Source: Lepidurus packardi
Taxonomy: Eukaryota; Arthropoda; Branchiopoda; Notostraca; Triopsidae
Direction: 5' to 3'
DNA length: 64,000 nucleotides
NCBI GenBank assembly: GCA_023053545.1
Contig: JAKZAN010000001.1
Span: forward strand, 13,036,024-13,100,023
The notes under the pieces were generated by a model. That model did no database searches and was not told the DNA's origin. It saw only the letters and a list, made by a program, of their open reading frames with translations. Numbering within the stretch: position 1 is the stretch's first letter; each line of letters starts with the position of its first letter. Of this stretch, positions 1-12,100 are shown one piece after another. The position numbers and the translations under genes were made by a program.

Positions 1-1580
1 ACTGTTCTATATCCAAGCGTGAAAAGCAAAACTTGGAAGCCGAGAATGAACTTCTTCGCCGCGAGATTGAACGCCTGCAGAAAGATTGTCCTCAGCCTGG
101 CAACTATCATCAGCTCAGTTCGCTGAATAATGTTGAAAGCAACCTAAATTTGAGCTTTTCCCCTTCCAAATCTGAACTGAGCTTTACTCATAGTCCTCTC
201 GCTACAACTCCCATTGCTAAAGAAAACAATCAAGATGAAGAAGATCGGAACAAGGGCGTAATACCCAAATATAAATCCCCACGCTCTTCGAGTGTGGCCG
301 GAGACAGGAATTCATTACTGGATAACGAGAAAGACAGTCTAGAAAAACATTCTTCAGACAAATACGACGAAAAAGCGGATTGCACGTCCCCACTCAAATT
401 TCTAGAAGCCTTGGAAGCTCGAGATGTGGAATATTTGCAACAAAAACTGTCCCATTTGCAGCTTAGGTTGGATGAGGCCAGCAAAACCATTCAAGCGGAG
501 AGAGAGTAAAAAAAAACTATGATTAAGTGAGTGATTTCGTTAATTTAATTAAATTCTTTCGGGTTCTAGTGAAAAGTGTGGTTTGCACCGCACCTTAGAG
601 TCTTTGCAGTTGGAATTGCTGGAGCTTCGCAACAAACATGAAGATTTACGGTTGGCTCGCCAAGAGTTGGAAAGGGAAGTGTTGTGTTTACAAGAATCGC
701 ATCGCCAGCAGCTGCATAATCTGCAGCAGGATTGCAAGGATGAGGCGAATACGCGAGAGAACTTGGACAGACGGCTGGCTGACCTAAGAGCAGAAGTATA
801 TTCTTGTGCTGACTTTAAGTTTTTTGGTTTGTTACATTCTGTTCATGGCCTTTCTTTCAGCTGGAGCGTCTACAAGCCGAAAATGCAGCGGAATGGGGAA
901 AAAGAGAACGCTTGGAAACCGAGCGCCAGGCTTTGGAACGCGATAATAAAAAATTACGTGCTGCTTTGGCAGACATGCAAGAAAGGCTTGAGAAACGTAG
1001 CAAGGGATCCACCGTGACTTTGACAGATGGGGAGATTAAACAATTGCAAGCTGACATGGAAGAGCGCAACAAAGTAAAACTAATAAAGAACCCAACTTGA
1101 ATAGCGATTTAAGATTTTTTTTCATTCATCCGCCACTGCCAGGAGCTTTCGGAATTACGTCATGCACATGCCAAACTGAAAAAAGTGTTGCAAGAAAAGT
1201 CTGTTGAGCTAGGCCACAGTTTGAGGCGCGCGGAACAATCCGAAGCTGAAGTTAAGCGATTACGTAGTCGCATTGATGAACTGAAAAGGGACCTGGCTAC
1301 GGCCGAAGATGAAGTTGATACTGCCAGCAATTCCATAAGGTTGGAACCCGTTACTGGTTAACAATTAAAAAAAATCCCAAAAATGAATCTATCACATTGT
1401 AATAACAAGCCAATCCATTGTAGGAAACTGCAGCGTACCAATGAAGAACTTCAGGAACAAGTAGAAAGTTTGTCTGTTCAAGTGGAACATTTACAAACTC
1501 GGCTGCGGTCTTCGACCAGCTTCTTAACCCGGGACGCATTATTACGCGGGGGCAGCGATGACGAAGCTCCGGAATTCTGA
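1..1580 (+). CDS. CCDC102A: CCDC102A-like coiled-coil protein, 3' part of gene (five exons, 5' end outside window)
   Basis: The visible coding exons are <1-505, 570-795, 861-1073, 1143-1339 and 1424-1580. They are separated by introns of 64, 65, 69 and 84 bases that all begin GT and end AG. Joined, they keep one frame of 431 residues ending in TGA at 1578-1580. The product is almost wholly heptad-rich coiled coil, like the C-terminal three quarters of vertebrate CCDC102A (about 550 residues). The family match rests on short blocks recalled from CCDC102A: ASKTIQAERE at the first junction, RRLADLRAE, then AEWGKRERLE in the third exon, the HAKLKK and DELKRDLA blocks in the fourth, and RKLQR followed by VEHLQTRLRSS in the last. 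The first exon carries a Ser/Asn-rich, probably disordered insert (about residues 25-125 of the visible part) between two coiled-coil segments. CCDC102A has a myosin-tail-like coiled coil and its molecular role is poorly known. Whether the first exon begins at the window edge or slightly inside it cannot be told. Confidence 0.88.
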
Positions 1581-1683
1581 AAGAATCGCCTTTTTAAAAT
1601 AAAAAAAAAAAATTTAAGTACTCTACAGTTATATGCTGTACGATAGGCAGCCCACACTTAATGGACCATGTCAGTGGTGTGAT

Positions 1684-1689
1684 AATAAA
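1684..1689 (+). terminator. Probable polyadenylation signal of the CCDC102A-like gene
   Basis: This AATAAA hexamer lies 104 bases after the TGA stop, a normal distance for a compact 3' UTR. A second AATAAA at 1813-1818 is possible; using it would carry the transcript nearly to the stop codon of the convergent gene. An A-rich stretch at about 1597-1612 is too close to the stop to be preferred. Confidence 0.5.
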
Positions 1690-1756
1690 CCCTCTTTCCA
1701 ATCAATGTCCTATAGCAGCCTTCTTTTTGCCTCGTTTTTTCCCTTTTATCCCAGTA

Positions 1757-1762
1757 TTTATT
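1757..1762 (-). terminator. Probable polyadenylation signal of the MYND/MSS51-like gene
   Basis: TTTATT on the plus strand reads AATAAA on the minus strand, about 93 bases downstream of the stop codon of the minus-strand gene. With the plus-strand signal at 1684 the two transcripts would end within about 50 bases of each other without long overlap. Confidence 0.4.
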
Positions 1763-1854
1763 AACCCTACTTGAGAACAGAAGTTAAAACTGTAGTTTCT
1801 GGAACTGATGTAAATAAAGAATTTTTTCTCCAACAAATCTTTATGCTCTGACCA

Positions 1855-3219
1855 TCATTTCAGCTTTTCATTAGCTTTGCTTAAAGCAGCTATGTACCCG
1901 TTCAAGTAAAAGACTTGGCGATCATCATCTTCAGCCCAATCACGGAATGGACGCTGACTTGCAAATGGGTTACATCTGGGAGATACAATGACTTGGGCTT
2001 CAGGAATTGTTTCACAAATCTTAGCCACATCCGCCAGGCATTCTTGCTGGTTATAGGATGTTAAAATAAAAGGAATTTTTGGATGGAGCAAGAAGGGTAT
2101 GGACGGTAACCAAGAGATAGGATTACACGAAGTTGCTTCGTGAATGCCGCAATTGAACGCTATTATCGCATTCGGGCGAATATATATCGGCGATTGAGTG
2201 TAATCGTGGTACAAGAATCCGTGGATCATTTGAAAAGTAATCTTGCGTCGATCCAGCGTGGATGTATAGGCTCCTTCTGAGCACACCTCGGGTCCAATGA
2301 AAATGAGCCTCAAATGCCTTAACTTGGGTAATCGATGAAGAAATACACGCCATTTCTTGAGATCTGCGCCTTCAATGACTATCTCGGACCCAACAATATG
2401 GAAGACCAGTTCACAGCAGGTCTTCAACGCAAATGGGTAATGACTCTCGATGATTTGTTCTAAAGCATAGAGGACAGATAAAGGAAAGCTTAGGCGTTCA
2501 CTTAGGTAGGCTAGCTGTACTAGAGGCGTAATGTACGACGGTGTATCTAAGAGACTATGCTCCTGGTGCTTGAGGGCTTGGCAGGACCTTAGGTTGTAGG
2601 AATAATCTTGGTTCATGAGTGCGAAAACGTCGGCAGGTAATGGACGATATGAGGCTGCAATGCGATCCGGTAAAGCGGGGAACTGGAAGCCGTGCTGAAT
2701 TTCATAGACGTACATGATACGAGCTAATCGTAACGCGAAACAACAAAGATCATGCTGCTCTCGGTTTACGCTATGCTCTGGACAAAATGCTACGCATAAG
2801 CATCGAGAACAGTCTTGTAATGTTGACTGAACGTCGCTATGGCAAGTCTCGCAAACGCGAGGACATTGCAACATCTCCATTTCGTCAATCTTGAGACAAC
2901 GGCCCAACTTTTGCTCCACGATGGCTATTATCGTGACGCGAAAATGTTTCCATTCGAGCTTGGTGAACTTTTGAGCGTCTTGGAAGAGCGAAATTTGATG
3001 CCGGGACTTGACGAGCTGGTCAACACAATAACAGACAGGTTTGTGTGCTGGCCAATGTTCCCTTTGGTGATCAGTGCTGCAATAAGCAATTAATTTGCAA
3101 CGTCCGCAGCGTTTTAAGGCAGGGGACGAAGCTTTGCAAACGTAGCATAAGCTGGCGTAGAAATGTGGAGCGAAAGCACTGCCTATTGCTTCAGGCCCTT
3201 CTGGAGGTTCTTCAGACAT
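1855..3219 (-). CDS. MYND-type zinc finger protein with MSS51-like C-terminal domain
   Basis: A single uninterrupted frame of 454 codons starts at ATG (3219-3217) and stops at TGA (1857-1855). A MYND finger occupies residues 25-63, with likely zinc ligands C25, C28, C38, C41, C47, H51, H59 and C63 and the typical YCS...HW..HK..C tail. A second, looser cysteine/histidine cluster (C123, C126, C137, C140, C146, H149, H156, C159) repeats the same spacing plan. Residues from about 200 to 445 resemble the C-terminal domain of MSS51/ZMYND17-type proteins: a hydrophobic strand around RLIFIGPEV, a block around AIIAFNCGIHE, then IPFILTSYN and a final FYLNGYIAAL. MYND domains bind proline-rich peptides, and MSS51 in yeast acts in mitochondrial COX1 translation. 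Arthropod proteins of this build are mostly uncharacterised, so no function is assigned. No introns are evident. It converges on the CCDC102A-like gene. Its promoter should lie just above 3219, but no clear core element was seen. Confidence 0.88.
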   Translation of the reverse strand: MSEEPPEGPEAIGSAFAPHFYASLCYVCKASSPALKRCGRCKLIAYCSTDHQREHWPAHKPVCYCVDQLVKSRHQISLFQDAQKFTKLEWKHFRVTIIAIVEQKLGRCLKIDEMEMLQCPRVCETCHSDVQSTLQDCSRCLCVAFCPEHSVNREQHDLCCFALRLARIMYVYEIQHGFQFPALPDRIAASYRPLPADVFALMNQDYSYNLRSCQALKHQEHSLLDTPSYITPLVQLAYLSERLSFPLSVLYALEQIIESHYPFALKTCCELVFHIVGSEIVIEGADLKKWRVFLHRLPKLRHLRLIFIGPEVCSEGAYTSTLDRRKITFQMIHGFLYHDYTQSPIYIRPNAIIAFNCGIHEATSCNPISWLPSIPFLLHPKIPFILTSYNQQECLADVAKICETIPEAQVIVSPRCNPFASQRPFRDWAEDDDRQVFYLNGYIAALSKANEKLK

Positions 3220-6200
3220 GGTTCTTCGTTGTTTATATTTTGCTTCAACATGGAAGATAATCAGCGTTTGATATTAGAATCCCTCTTGCATGATTATAGT
3301 CCCAGCTGTCAAATGCGTCAACAGCAGGAAATTATGTAACTTCTCGTGAGATCCTTGTCATTTTGGAGCTTAACTATAAATGAACAGACATTAATTACTG
3401 TGTGTAAAATATCCAAGCCATACATACAATATATTAATGTGGTGTGAGGTATGCGAGCTAATTTAACAAGGAATAGTCTAACTCAAAACAACACGAACTA
3501 TTTGAGCAAAAGCGCTAAAGTTAAGGACTTTTGTTTTGTTTACCATTTTCCAAAAATATTCAATTAAAGTTTGTAAATAAACGCTTCCGCCATCTTGTTA
3601 TAGTAAAAAACAAATACCATTTAACGAAAGCTTTCGTTTCAGCCACAACAAGACAGGAATCCTTCAGCGAACACTTACAAATTAATTATAAGCTCGATTA
3701 TCCACGTTTTACAGTATCCTATTTTGATAAGACGTCAAACGATTTTCTAAGAAAGTGCATTATTTTGCTATGCAGTTACACTTCCCTGCGCAAAAACATA
3801 CCGACTACTCTGAAGAATCGATTTTGGTTTTGCCGCCTTTTATTCGAACGCGCAAACGTATGAAGTACGGTTCGTAGTACTCCGTGCAATGCTAAAAAAG
3901 GAAAAGATCATGAAAAATTGAAGACATGTTTATCCTTACACAGTAAACCAAACAAATAAATAAAAAGAACACAAAAATAAATTTTGTGTTTTACGAGAAG
4001 AATCAGACTTTGCTTCGATGAATGTCGAACTGCGACATTTGAGAGGAAACCTCGTTCTGCAAAACCCAGCAGTTGGTAGTGTACGTTAGAAAATAGTGTA
4101 TAAATACCTTATCAGGCTTAGAAGTTCATGCCATCAATAACGGGACGAAAAACATCCTCTTGACGTTAGATCTTCCACGGCGTATTACGGGTGTTTGGGC
4201 ACAGTCGATGCCCCGAGTTTGATTTCCCTGGTGGATTTAACTTGGGCCAAAAGTTGTCAAACTTCCTTTCAAAATTTGCTCGAATACATCTCACAAGGGC
4301 TCAAACATCCCATAGGAAACGCCTTCACCTCCAATCTCTTGACTTCTTTTGCTCTCGCATTGCACCGGGCCACATGCGATAGCAATCTCGTGGCTTCAAA
4401 TATTTACCTATACGCTGCGAAGAGGACGTATCAATTCTCCTTCGTTTCCGAGGCAAGTTAAGTTGGTTGGCAACGCTATACCTGATGAAGTGTTCTGGCT
4501 TAACGAGGGAAGGGATCTCAATCAAACACCAGGCTTGGAGCCAGGCGTCTTGTATAGAGAGTCCCCAGCAAGTTCTGGTGCAGACAATAGCCCAAAGAAA
4601 GATGAGTTTCGATTAAAGAGAATTACACTTTCGGCAGCAACCCTCCCTTGCGTTCCCTCGACGCTTTTTCGCCTAACCCGCCCCTTTTCTTCTTCGCTTC
4701 ACCATCTTCTATCTTATCTATTGATGTTCTATAACATTCCCTCCAGCTTATTTCCTCTTTTTTTCCCCCTTTCTTTTCTTTTCCAATGGAGTGCACGATG
4801 GCTTTCCCTCCCTCCCCAACACCAAATGCAATTAGGAGCCCCAACTCGGCGAAAAGAGTCGACTTTGATGGGTGAGCTTTGGCTTCTATCTCTTGCATCA
4901 ATCGACACACACTTTCCCCAGTACGGCTCTACTGTACGGGAAGCGGAACCCAGCAAATTATAAATAAAAGAGCTACATCTAAAACAAACAAGGCTTTCCG
5001 TCTTGCCAGACCATGACAAGAAGGCACAAGCTCAACTTTTTCAAGCAACGAATTCAATCAGTCCAAAGTTTGCGTTCCCCAAACAGCAATATATAATAAC
5101 AACCCCAAGCTTGCCACCGCGTCCTAAATAATCTGTAGCAACGCACGGGAAGTCATACACGCTATGAAATAAAGATAGGTTCTTGCTTATTAAGGTGTTT
5201 GGGAACACGGAGAATCGCAATTGTCACCCCGCAGGGAAGCTAGGGGAGCCTTTCATATTAAGAAAGACTAGCAGGGGGCTTCTTTCTCTCGGTATCGCTT
5301 AGTAGCTCTCTTTTGGCTTTCGCAGTGGTTTGTGAGACGGGAGACATGATGGACTCGGAATTCAAGAATGCACCAAGAGGTTGGGACTTTGCGCATCTCT
5401 TTTCTTTGATGGGCAATCCAGTTCGGATGAAAGTTTAATGGAAGGAAGTGCTTAACGATGCGGGTGATTAATGGGCGCGCCAAGAAGGGGAGCTTGACAT
5501 ATTCAGCCGCTGCTTGGCTTGCTGAACCTAACTTTTCATTTGTTCTTCCTCTTCTGCTGTGGCGTTATCCTGGCCAACTCTTGGACTATTTTTCGCACCG
5601 CCACATGGCCCCTTGAGATTTTGGGGGTAGAATAGAATCCTTCTCCTTCCCGTCTACTTTCTGCCCTGTCTGTTCAAAAATCATGTGTTAATACGGACGA
5701 CTTAACAGGAAATACAAGCCAACTAATGTGTATCTCATGTGTATGGTTTCCACATAACTTCATCTCCTTCAATAGACCTCGCATTACTTTGTCCTAGTTA
5801 TACCTGCTAAAACGAAAACACATAAAGCGTATGATTTAAAGAGGATGTGTTCACCAAAAACGTGTTATTAACCATAATAACAGGTTTCTGCAACCGCAAC
5901 TTTGCTGTAGAAACGGGTCAAGCCGTACCTTATTACTCCACTCTGGGTCGACAAGTGTATGAAAGAGCCTCATCATCTGCGTTGGACAGATGATACCTTA
6001 TTATTTTAAGTACATATTAGGTTTGGGCTCTAGGGAGCGCTATTCTATGGGATAATTTATACCCTTACTTTCGAAGCGAAAAAGCTGAGTTTGACGCAGT
6101 TCATTTACGCTTCGATAAGAGGAACCCAAGCTATGGGACTCGGCAAATTAACCATGCTTGAATGAGCACGTGACATTATAAGGTCGCGTGATTTATGGCT

Positions 6201-9067
6201 CCGTTTTAATGAGAAGAGTCAAGAAGCTATATTTTCTTCTATGTGAAAGTCCCCCGCACTCGGATGAATAATTAACGCTTATCACAAGCCAACATCAAGG
6301 TGAATGATGTACTCTATCTCCTGACGAACGTCACGCCCCCATCACTGGCGAGGAAACCACTTGTAAAACAGCCCATGGGATAGAAATAACAAGCAAGACG
6401 TGACGTTTACTTGGAAAAACTAAAAAAAAGAGAGAACAAAATTACACGAAAGGAGTCGTGGGCTATCTGACCCGATGCCAATCACAGCACACCTCGAACA
6501 CGTGTTTTTTACCCCAAAAGTAATAAAGTGTACAGATACTACCGATACCTTATATACAAACACCTCACAGAGCCTGCATGTCAAGAATCCATTCGTATAC
6601 AATTCTGCTCCGCCCCCAATCATCCAGAGTTGAATTGTTAGACTAGGGTTAGATTTAGCTCACGACATTTCACATTTCTCGTGACTAACTAACATCCCAA
6701 CAAACTGCCTAGCGAGTCCACCTCCAAACCAAACCCCTGTCTTAAAAAAAGTAATTAAAGCCACAGAACCTAACACGACCACCACTTCATAGGAAACCCG
6801 CAATAAACGCTCCTGCAGCCGGTAAACTGCTCTTTCCAATGTTTCTTAGACTGCTGTGGGTATCCCAGGGAGATACAGCGTGAAATGGAAGCCGAAATCT
6901 AACAATTCTTCTTTGTAGCATGCAGGCGAACTTAAACAGCATAACATATTCTTGGCACGTCTTTCACCCAATGCAGGTACCTTTTCGGTTGACTATACCT
7001 TTAGACTGGAACATTAAAACCCAGCCAGCAACCTCCAATTAACGGAGCAGGTGAAGAACCTTAATGTTTCCTTGTTGTGTGGGGTTCATTATTGTTAGCT
7101 CGTGGAACTTAATGAGGCCAGCACGCTCCCCGACTTTGCTCCTTTTCCAAAGGGTAAAAACGATTTGAATCCCTGAGAAACCCCGAAATCGGTCTACATC
7201 ATCCCCGAAACCACTAATGGTTGGCAATGGATTCAAATTGAAAGGCGAAAACTGCACCTAAATGCTGTACGAAAACATTCCCAAAATGTCAGCGCGGCAA
7301 AAATCCTCCACAATACATACACATGGCGTGCTAAAGGTCATTTTTACGGTACGGTGAAATACTCCCAGACAATATCCAGGCCCCCAGTAATTGCAGACGT
7401 CAAACCACACACGAATGTTACCCAACAGAAGGTTTAAATACGTCTGCCAAGTAAATTCATGGCTGGCCATTAAGAAACGGACGATTGCAGGCTATCTTTT
7501 TAAAGAAAAAGTACTTTTTTTTGGCACTGATCGTTATAGTCCGTGATAACCTGGCGTTTTTTTTTTTGCAACTTGGACTTTATTACTCGATCGCGTGAGT
7601 TTGCAACACCTAAACGAAACGTGTAATCTTTCAACAGTTCGCGTATTGGGGCGTTTTACTTGAGAGAATTTCCGCTAAAGGTGGCGAAGTAATCTTGGCA
7701 CAGAACTATTATTTACATTAAAACCCATTTGAATCCGCGACAAAAACCCCTTTCATTACAGCGGCTTTTGTGTTTCTGTGGACGGATTCCGATTTTATCG
7801 CCGGATTGCATGTTAAACCGAAATTATAGCCAAAGATATGCAACCCACTCCGTCAAATTCTATGAGAAACCGCTCGAGGTTCCTTATCATCATTTTCCAG
7901 TAAATGTTTCTTGCGCAGGAAACTCTGGGATAATTCAATACTCTGTAAAACAAAAACATCTACAAAAAACACACATTATATCATATCATTAACTTACTTT
8001 TGCCACGTCTAGTGGAGCACAGTTCCCTGCCAGTATATTCCGTACTCTGCGACCTTTTCCTTTTCAAAACTAGTGTTCATTAATTTTTCTGTTCTTCTCT
8101 GTTCTCTCCAATCTGCGCGTCCCATCTTTCACCAAACCTAGTTTAGAGTTCTGCGAACAAACACTGTTTACCGTAAGTAAATTCATTCTTATTAATTAAC
8201 TCAGCTCGCTGCGTAGCTTTTGCATCCAATTAGCATCTCATTGCAAAGAGGGAAAAAACATTGCAGAGTTTAACGGGTAAAAACGCACAAAACCCAAGAT
8301 GACTATCAGATTCCCTTTGCCCATGCTAAGGTCTCTCTACACGCTTGAAAAGATCCCCATGGGACCTCTCCAACAGCACACAACAAGTGCACAACATGTC
8401 TAAAGTCTGCGGGGGAAACGTGTTTTTTTTTAGCCTAAGCCTCGACTTACAGTGCCTAAGATTTGCATCTCGGACATCATAAAAGCTAGACGAATTAAAA
8501 GAGGGCAAAATGCAGAGACTATTATGCCATTGTTGTTGATAAGGCGCCAAGGGGAAAACTCATAAGTGGTGCCTGTCGCATGGGGGGGCTGAGATTTCCG
8601 TCCTACATTAAAAGCTGTACACGACAGTGATCTTTTGCATCAGGGCCATATTATTAGGGGTGTGTGTATGTGTGTGTGCTGGAGCACACGGGAGAGGGGG
8701 GGTTGCCCCTTGATGAACGATAATTACATGGGCTTCCTACGCAGAGGGTTAAATACGCCCGCGAAATAGGAGTCGTTGAGGACGCGAAGGGTGAACGGTG
8801 ATGAGTCCGAAGGATCTTTCACAAACCGGGGGCTATAACCGGAAGGATCGGAGCGAGAAGAGCCCACGCATTAATTCCCCTCATGAGATCGAGATATCGA
8901 GAGTAGCTGGCATGCTGCTATCCCTAAAGATTGCTATGTGACCAAGCCAGTTGTGCCGGTATTAAGGGAGACACCGTTTGTCAGCTTTTACACCCCACTC
9001 TAAGGGGTGTTATTGTTATTTCTATATATATACGGCTTGAGTTCTGGACCTTCTAGACCGCGTCTCG
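3220..9067. other. Non-coding tract upstream of the MYND gene; no gene recognised
   Basis: The first few hundred bases must hold the minus-strand promoter of the MYND gene. The longest open frames are 4141-4464 (107 codons, no ATG start) and 4349-4963 (204 codons), which overlap in different frames. Neither shows a known domain, and the second runs into a pyrimidine-rich tract at about 4670-4790. A GT-rich patch lies near 8660-8685. No transposon ends were recognised. Confidence 0.5.
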
Positions 9068-9122
9068 TTCTATAGGGGATGTAGATCATTCGAGTTTCTT
9101 TCTATAGGGGATGAAGATCATT
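9068..9122. repeat. Pair of 23-base direct repeats
   Basis: TTCTATAGGGGATG followed by T or A and then AGATCATT occurs at 9068-9090 and again at 9100-9122, 32 bases apart, with one mismatch in 23. Only two units are present and no function is evident. Confidence 0.75.
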
Positions 9123-12100
9123 GACGCCCATGGGTAGTGGACGTCACTGATCATCCTTTGTTGATTTCAGTGTTGGGATTTTATGGAAATTTTGGCAAAG
9201 TTCTGTGACGGTTTTCAAGTACTGTATGCCTCGTTTTCGTTAAGGATCGATCAATTTCAATATGACTTTCGGTTAGTACAGGTGCAAAAATAAGGACCCG
9301 GACGTTCAAAATGAGTTTTCCTACAGGTTGCCTCCAAAGTTCAAGGGGAAAAAAAATTCCTTTTTACTCTATTCGCGAGGAGCAGATACGTGTGAGTCCA
9401 TATAGTAATGCTTGGGGTTTTTCCAATCAAGAAAATTTCAGCTTCGGCGGTCGCGCGTGAAGAAATCCGCCTTGTGGCTTGTACTTTCGGTCTATCGGGC
9501 GCCGAGATGGATGAGGGGACTTCTCCAACGTGTCAGAAATCCTTCCTCGCCCTTCCACTTCATCTCCATTTTATGAACAGCCCATTTGAATCTGAGAGGA
9601 GGCCCTCACAAGATGTTTGGAAATAAGTAAATAGCCGTGCTACCTGAAGTGTTGGATGCACGCATGTTATACACCCGAATTGTCAGCTTGAAAAAGCTTT
9701 GCTTAGAACCCATTAACTATCAGCCCAACTTCCTTTTCCTTCATTAAAAGTTGGACCAAAAACCGAGATGGTGGGAAAATCCAAATCCAGCCATTACAGT
9801 TTTACCACCCACAACCCCCAACTTCCCTTGCAATACTTTCTGCGGAACCTCCAACGATGCACAAACCACCCTTCCCTTTCTTTAGAATAAACATAAGTAA
9901 CGGAAGAATACATTTACACTTGCGTTGCCAGTGAACGCGGGCTCGAAAGTATTTTAAAAAAATAAAAAGAATTAAGTCAGACCACGACACACTGCTAACA
10001 CAAGATGTATTACCGTGGCCAAACTCTTCCACTGTGAAATGTAAAACGCTGCTTAGTTATGCACCATCCTTTCGCTAGGATGCGAGGCAGGGCAAGAAAA
10101 AGGGGAAGAAAAAACCGATTGTTGCCGTGACAGAAAAACATTTGTTTTACTGTTCGACAATGAGCTCACAAAGGGGCCAATAATTGTATGGCATACAGTT
10201 TTTTTTTTAAGAGAATATATTCTACTTCTACGGGTTGTTAAAGCGAGCTCGAAATTAGTTCTCGCGACAGCAGGAAACAAAAAGAGAAAGAGTGTATTGC
10301 TTGTTATCTAGGGAGAGCTTGGCAGGAGGTCAAGGAAAGAAAACGGCATCTGCTCAATATTAATGTACCTGCACTTGTCTCCGGGTCTGGAAAAAAAATA
10401 TGGTAAAAGTAAGAAATGAACTCGTAAGTACAATAATCCAATAAAATAATCTAATAACTAAGTAAATATAATAATAATATACTAAGTATAACACAATAAC
10501 TATATTGTAAGTATAGTACTGTAAAAGTAAGAAAGTGCCTCCTTATAAAATAAAAAAAGGTTAGAAAGACAGCCAAGGGAGAAGTATTATTGGAGAGCTG
10601 GTGGGTGAATAGAGCATGGATGTTGAAGAGGAGCTCATTAACCCTTTTGACTCGTGCTCATCTAGTTGGAACATAAATCAGCCTCTCCTTATTGTTGTCA
10701 TTTACAACATCCTTAGCCACGCCTCCGCACGATCTCCATCGGGGATGAAACCAAGAGGAGGCCGATCCTCGTAAAAGTGGAGAGATGCCTTGGCAGTTGA
10801 CGAGGCATCCACCCCCGAAAACAGACGTACATTTTTGGTACTTGGGGAGGCTACCTACGCCAAAACCTTAAAAGAAAGGAATCCGTTTTCTTTCAAACTT
10901 GTCTTCTCTCAGCCATTAACTTTCCATGCTGGCAGTCGTAATGCTTTATGCGGGTACTTTGGTAAGTATCCAACATTTCTAGGGCTAAAATAAGGTCTCG
11001 GAATCACTTGGTGCGTTCAAACGAACGAAAAAAGGCGCTGGGCGAAAAGAAAACCAGGCGAAATGGTTTACTTTGGAAGCAAAGTAGGCGTTTCCCTCTC
11101 CTTAAATTTCCTTTCCCCACCTGAAACCTAATAACTGTTTTTGGCGTTCAGTTGAAGGAGGGGGGGGGGGGGGGGCTCATGTTTGTAGCACGACGAAATT
11201 TCCCTAACAAGCCGTGGAGCACATATGACACCTCACAGACTCAACTTTTTCTGCGAAGACAGCCTCTCGACCTCAATCAAACCCCAAAAAGTCTCAATGT
11301 GCAGTATAGCATTACTTCTACACTTTTGCCCAGGCTTCAACTTAAGGCCACGTGTACTGGAACCCCAGCATAGCAAATTTTGATTCGAAAGTTCTAATTC
11401 GCTGTGCACTATAATGAAATCGTATTGTGACAGTAATGTAAGAAGGAATGTAGAAGTCTTTTAAAATAAATTTATCGTTTCTTGTTAAAAGTGCATGAAA
11501 TTACATTGAGAAAGGTTACGACATCAGTGCTTTCTTTTTGGGCCAAAAGTGATCCACTACTTGCAGTACAATTGTCTAAAAATATTCCAAATGAAATGAA
11601 TTTTATCTTTGATTTTTCAAAATTTTCACTAGTCAAGCTTGTATATCGTTGCTTTACTTTTAAAAGTCTCGCTTTGCCATCAGTGATTAACGGTCTGCTC
11701 TTCACCGACAAAAAAAAAATCCATAGTATTCTCTAGCAACATGGAAGTGTATCACGCAGGGGAATGGGAGCAAAACCCCCGCTTTGGCACGGCGTAAAAT
11801 ATAAAGTTGGAAAATTAACCCCGTAAATTCTTTTCAACTGTAAACCACCAACCACCGCGGGATAGACATAATCGCCCAAGGTTTTAGTAGCAGACGGCTC
11901 CCTGTGGAGATCAATATTCATAATTAAGAACCAAGTGGCAACTGCACGCTTTACCACACACGATTAAACCGTGTTCAGTAGGAGTCTTTTTCTGCGGGCT
12001 TAGATTCTATTATGATTCCCGGAAAGAAAAAAAAACACTCTCCTCCCACAAAAATAAAGTAAAGTCGCACATAGATTCTTCCTCCCTTCTTCTATTTTTT

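Noticed and set aside
4349-4963. 204-codon plus-strand open frame, the longest outside the two genes
   Set aside because: No domain, runs through a pyrimidine-rich low-complexity tract, and overlaps another frame of similar quality; a frame of this length can arise by chance in 61 kb read in six frames.
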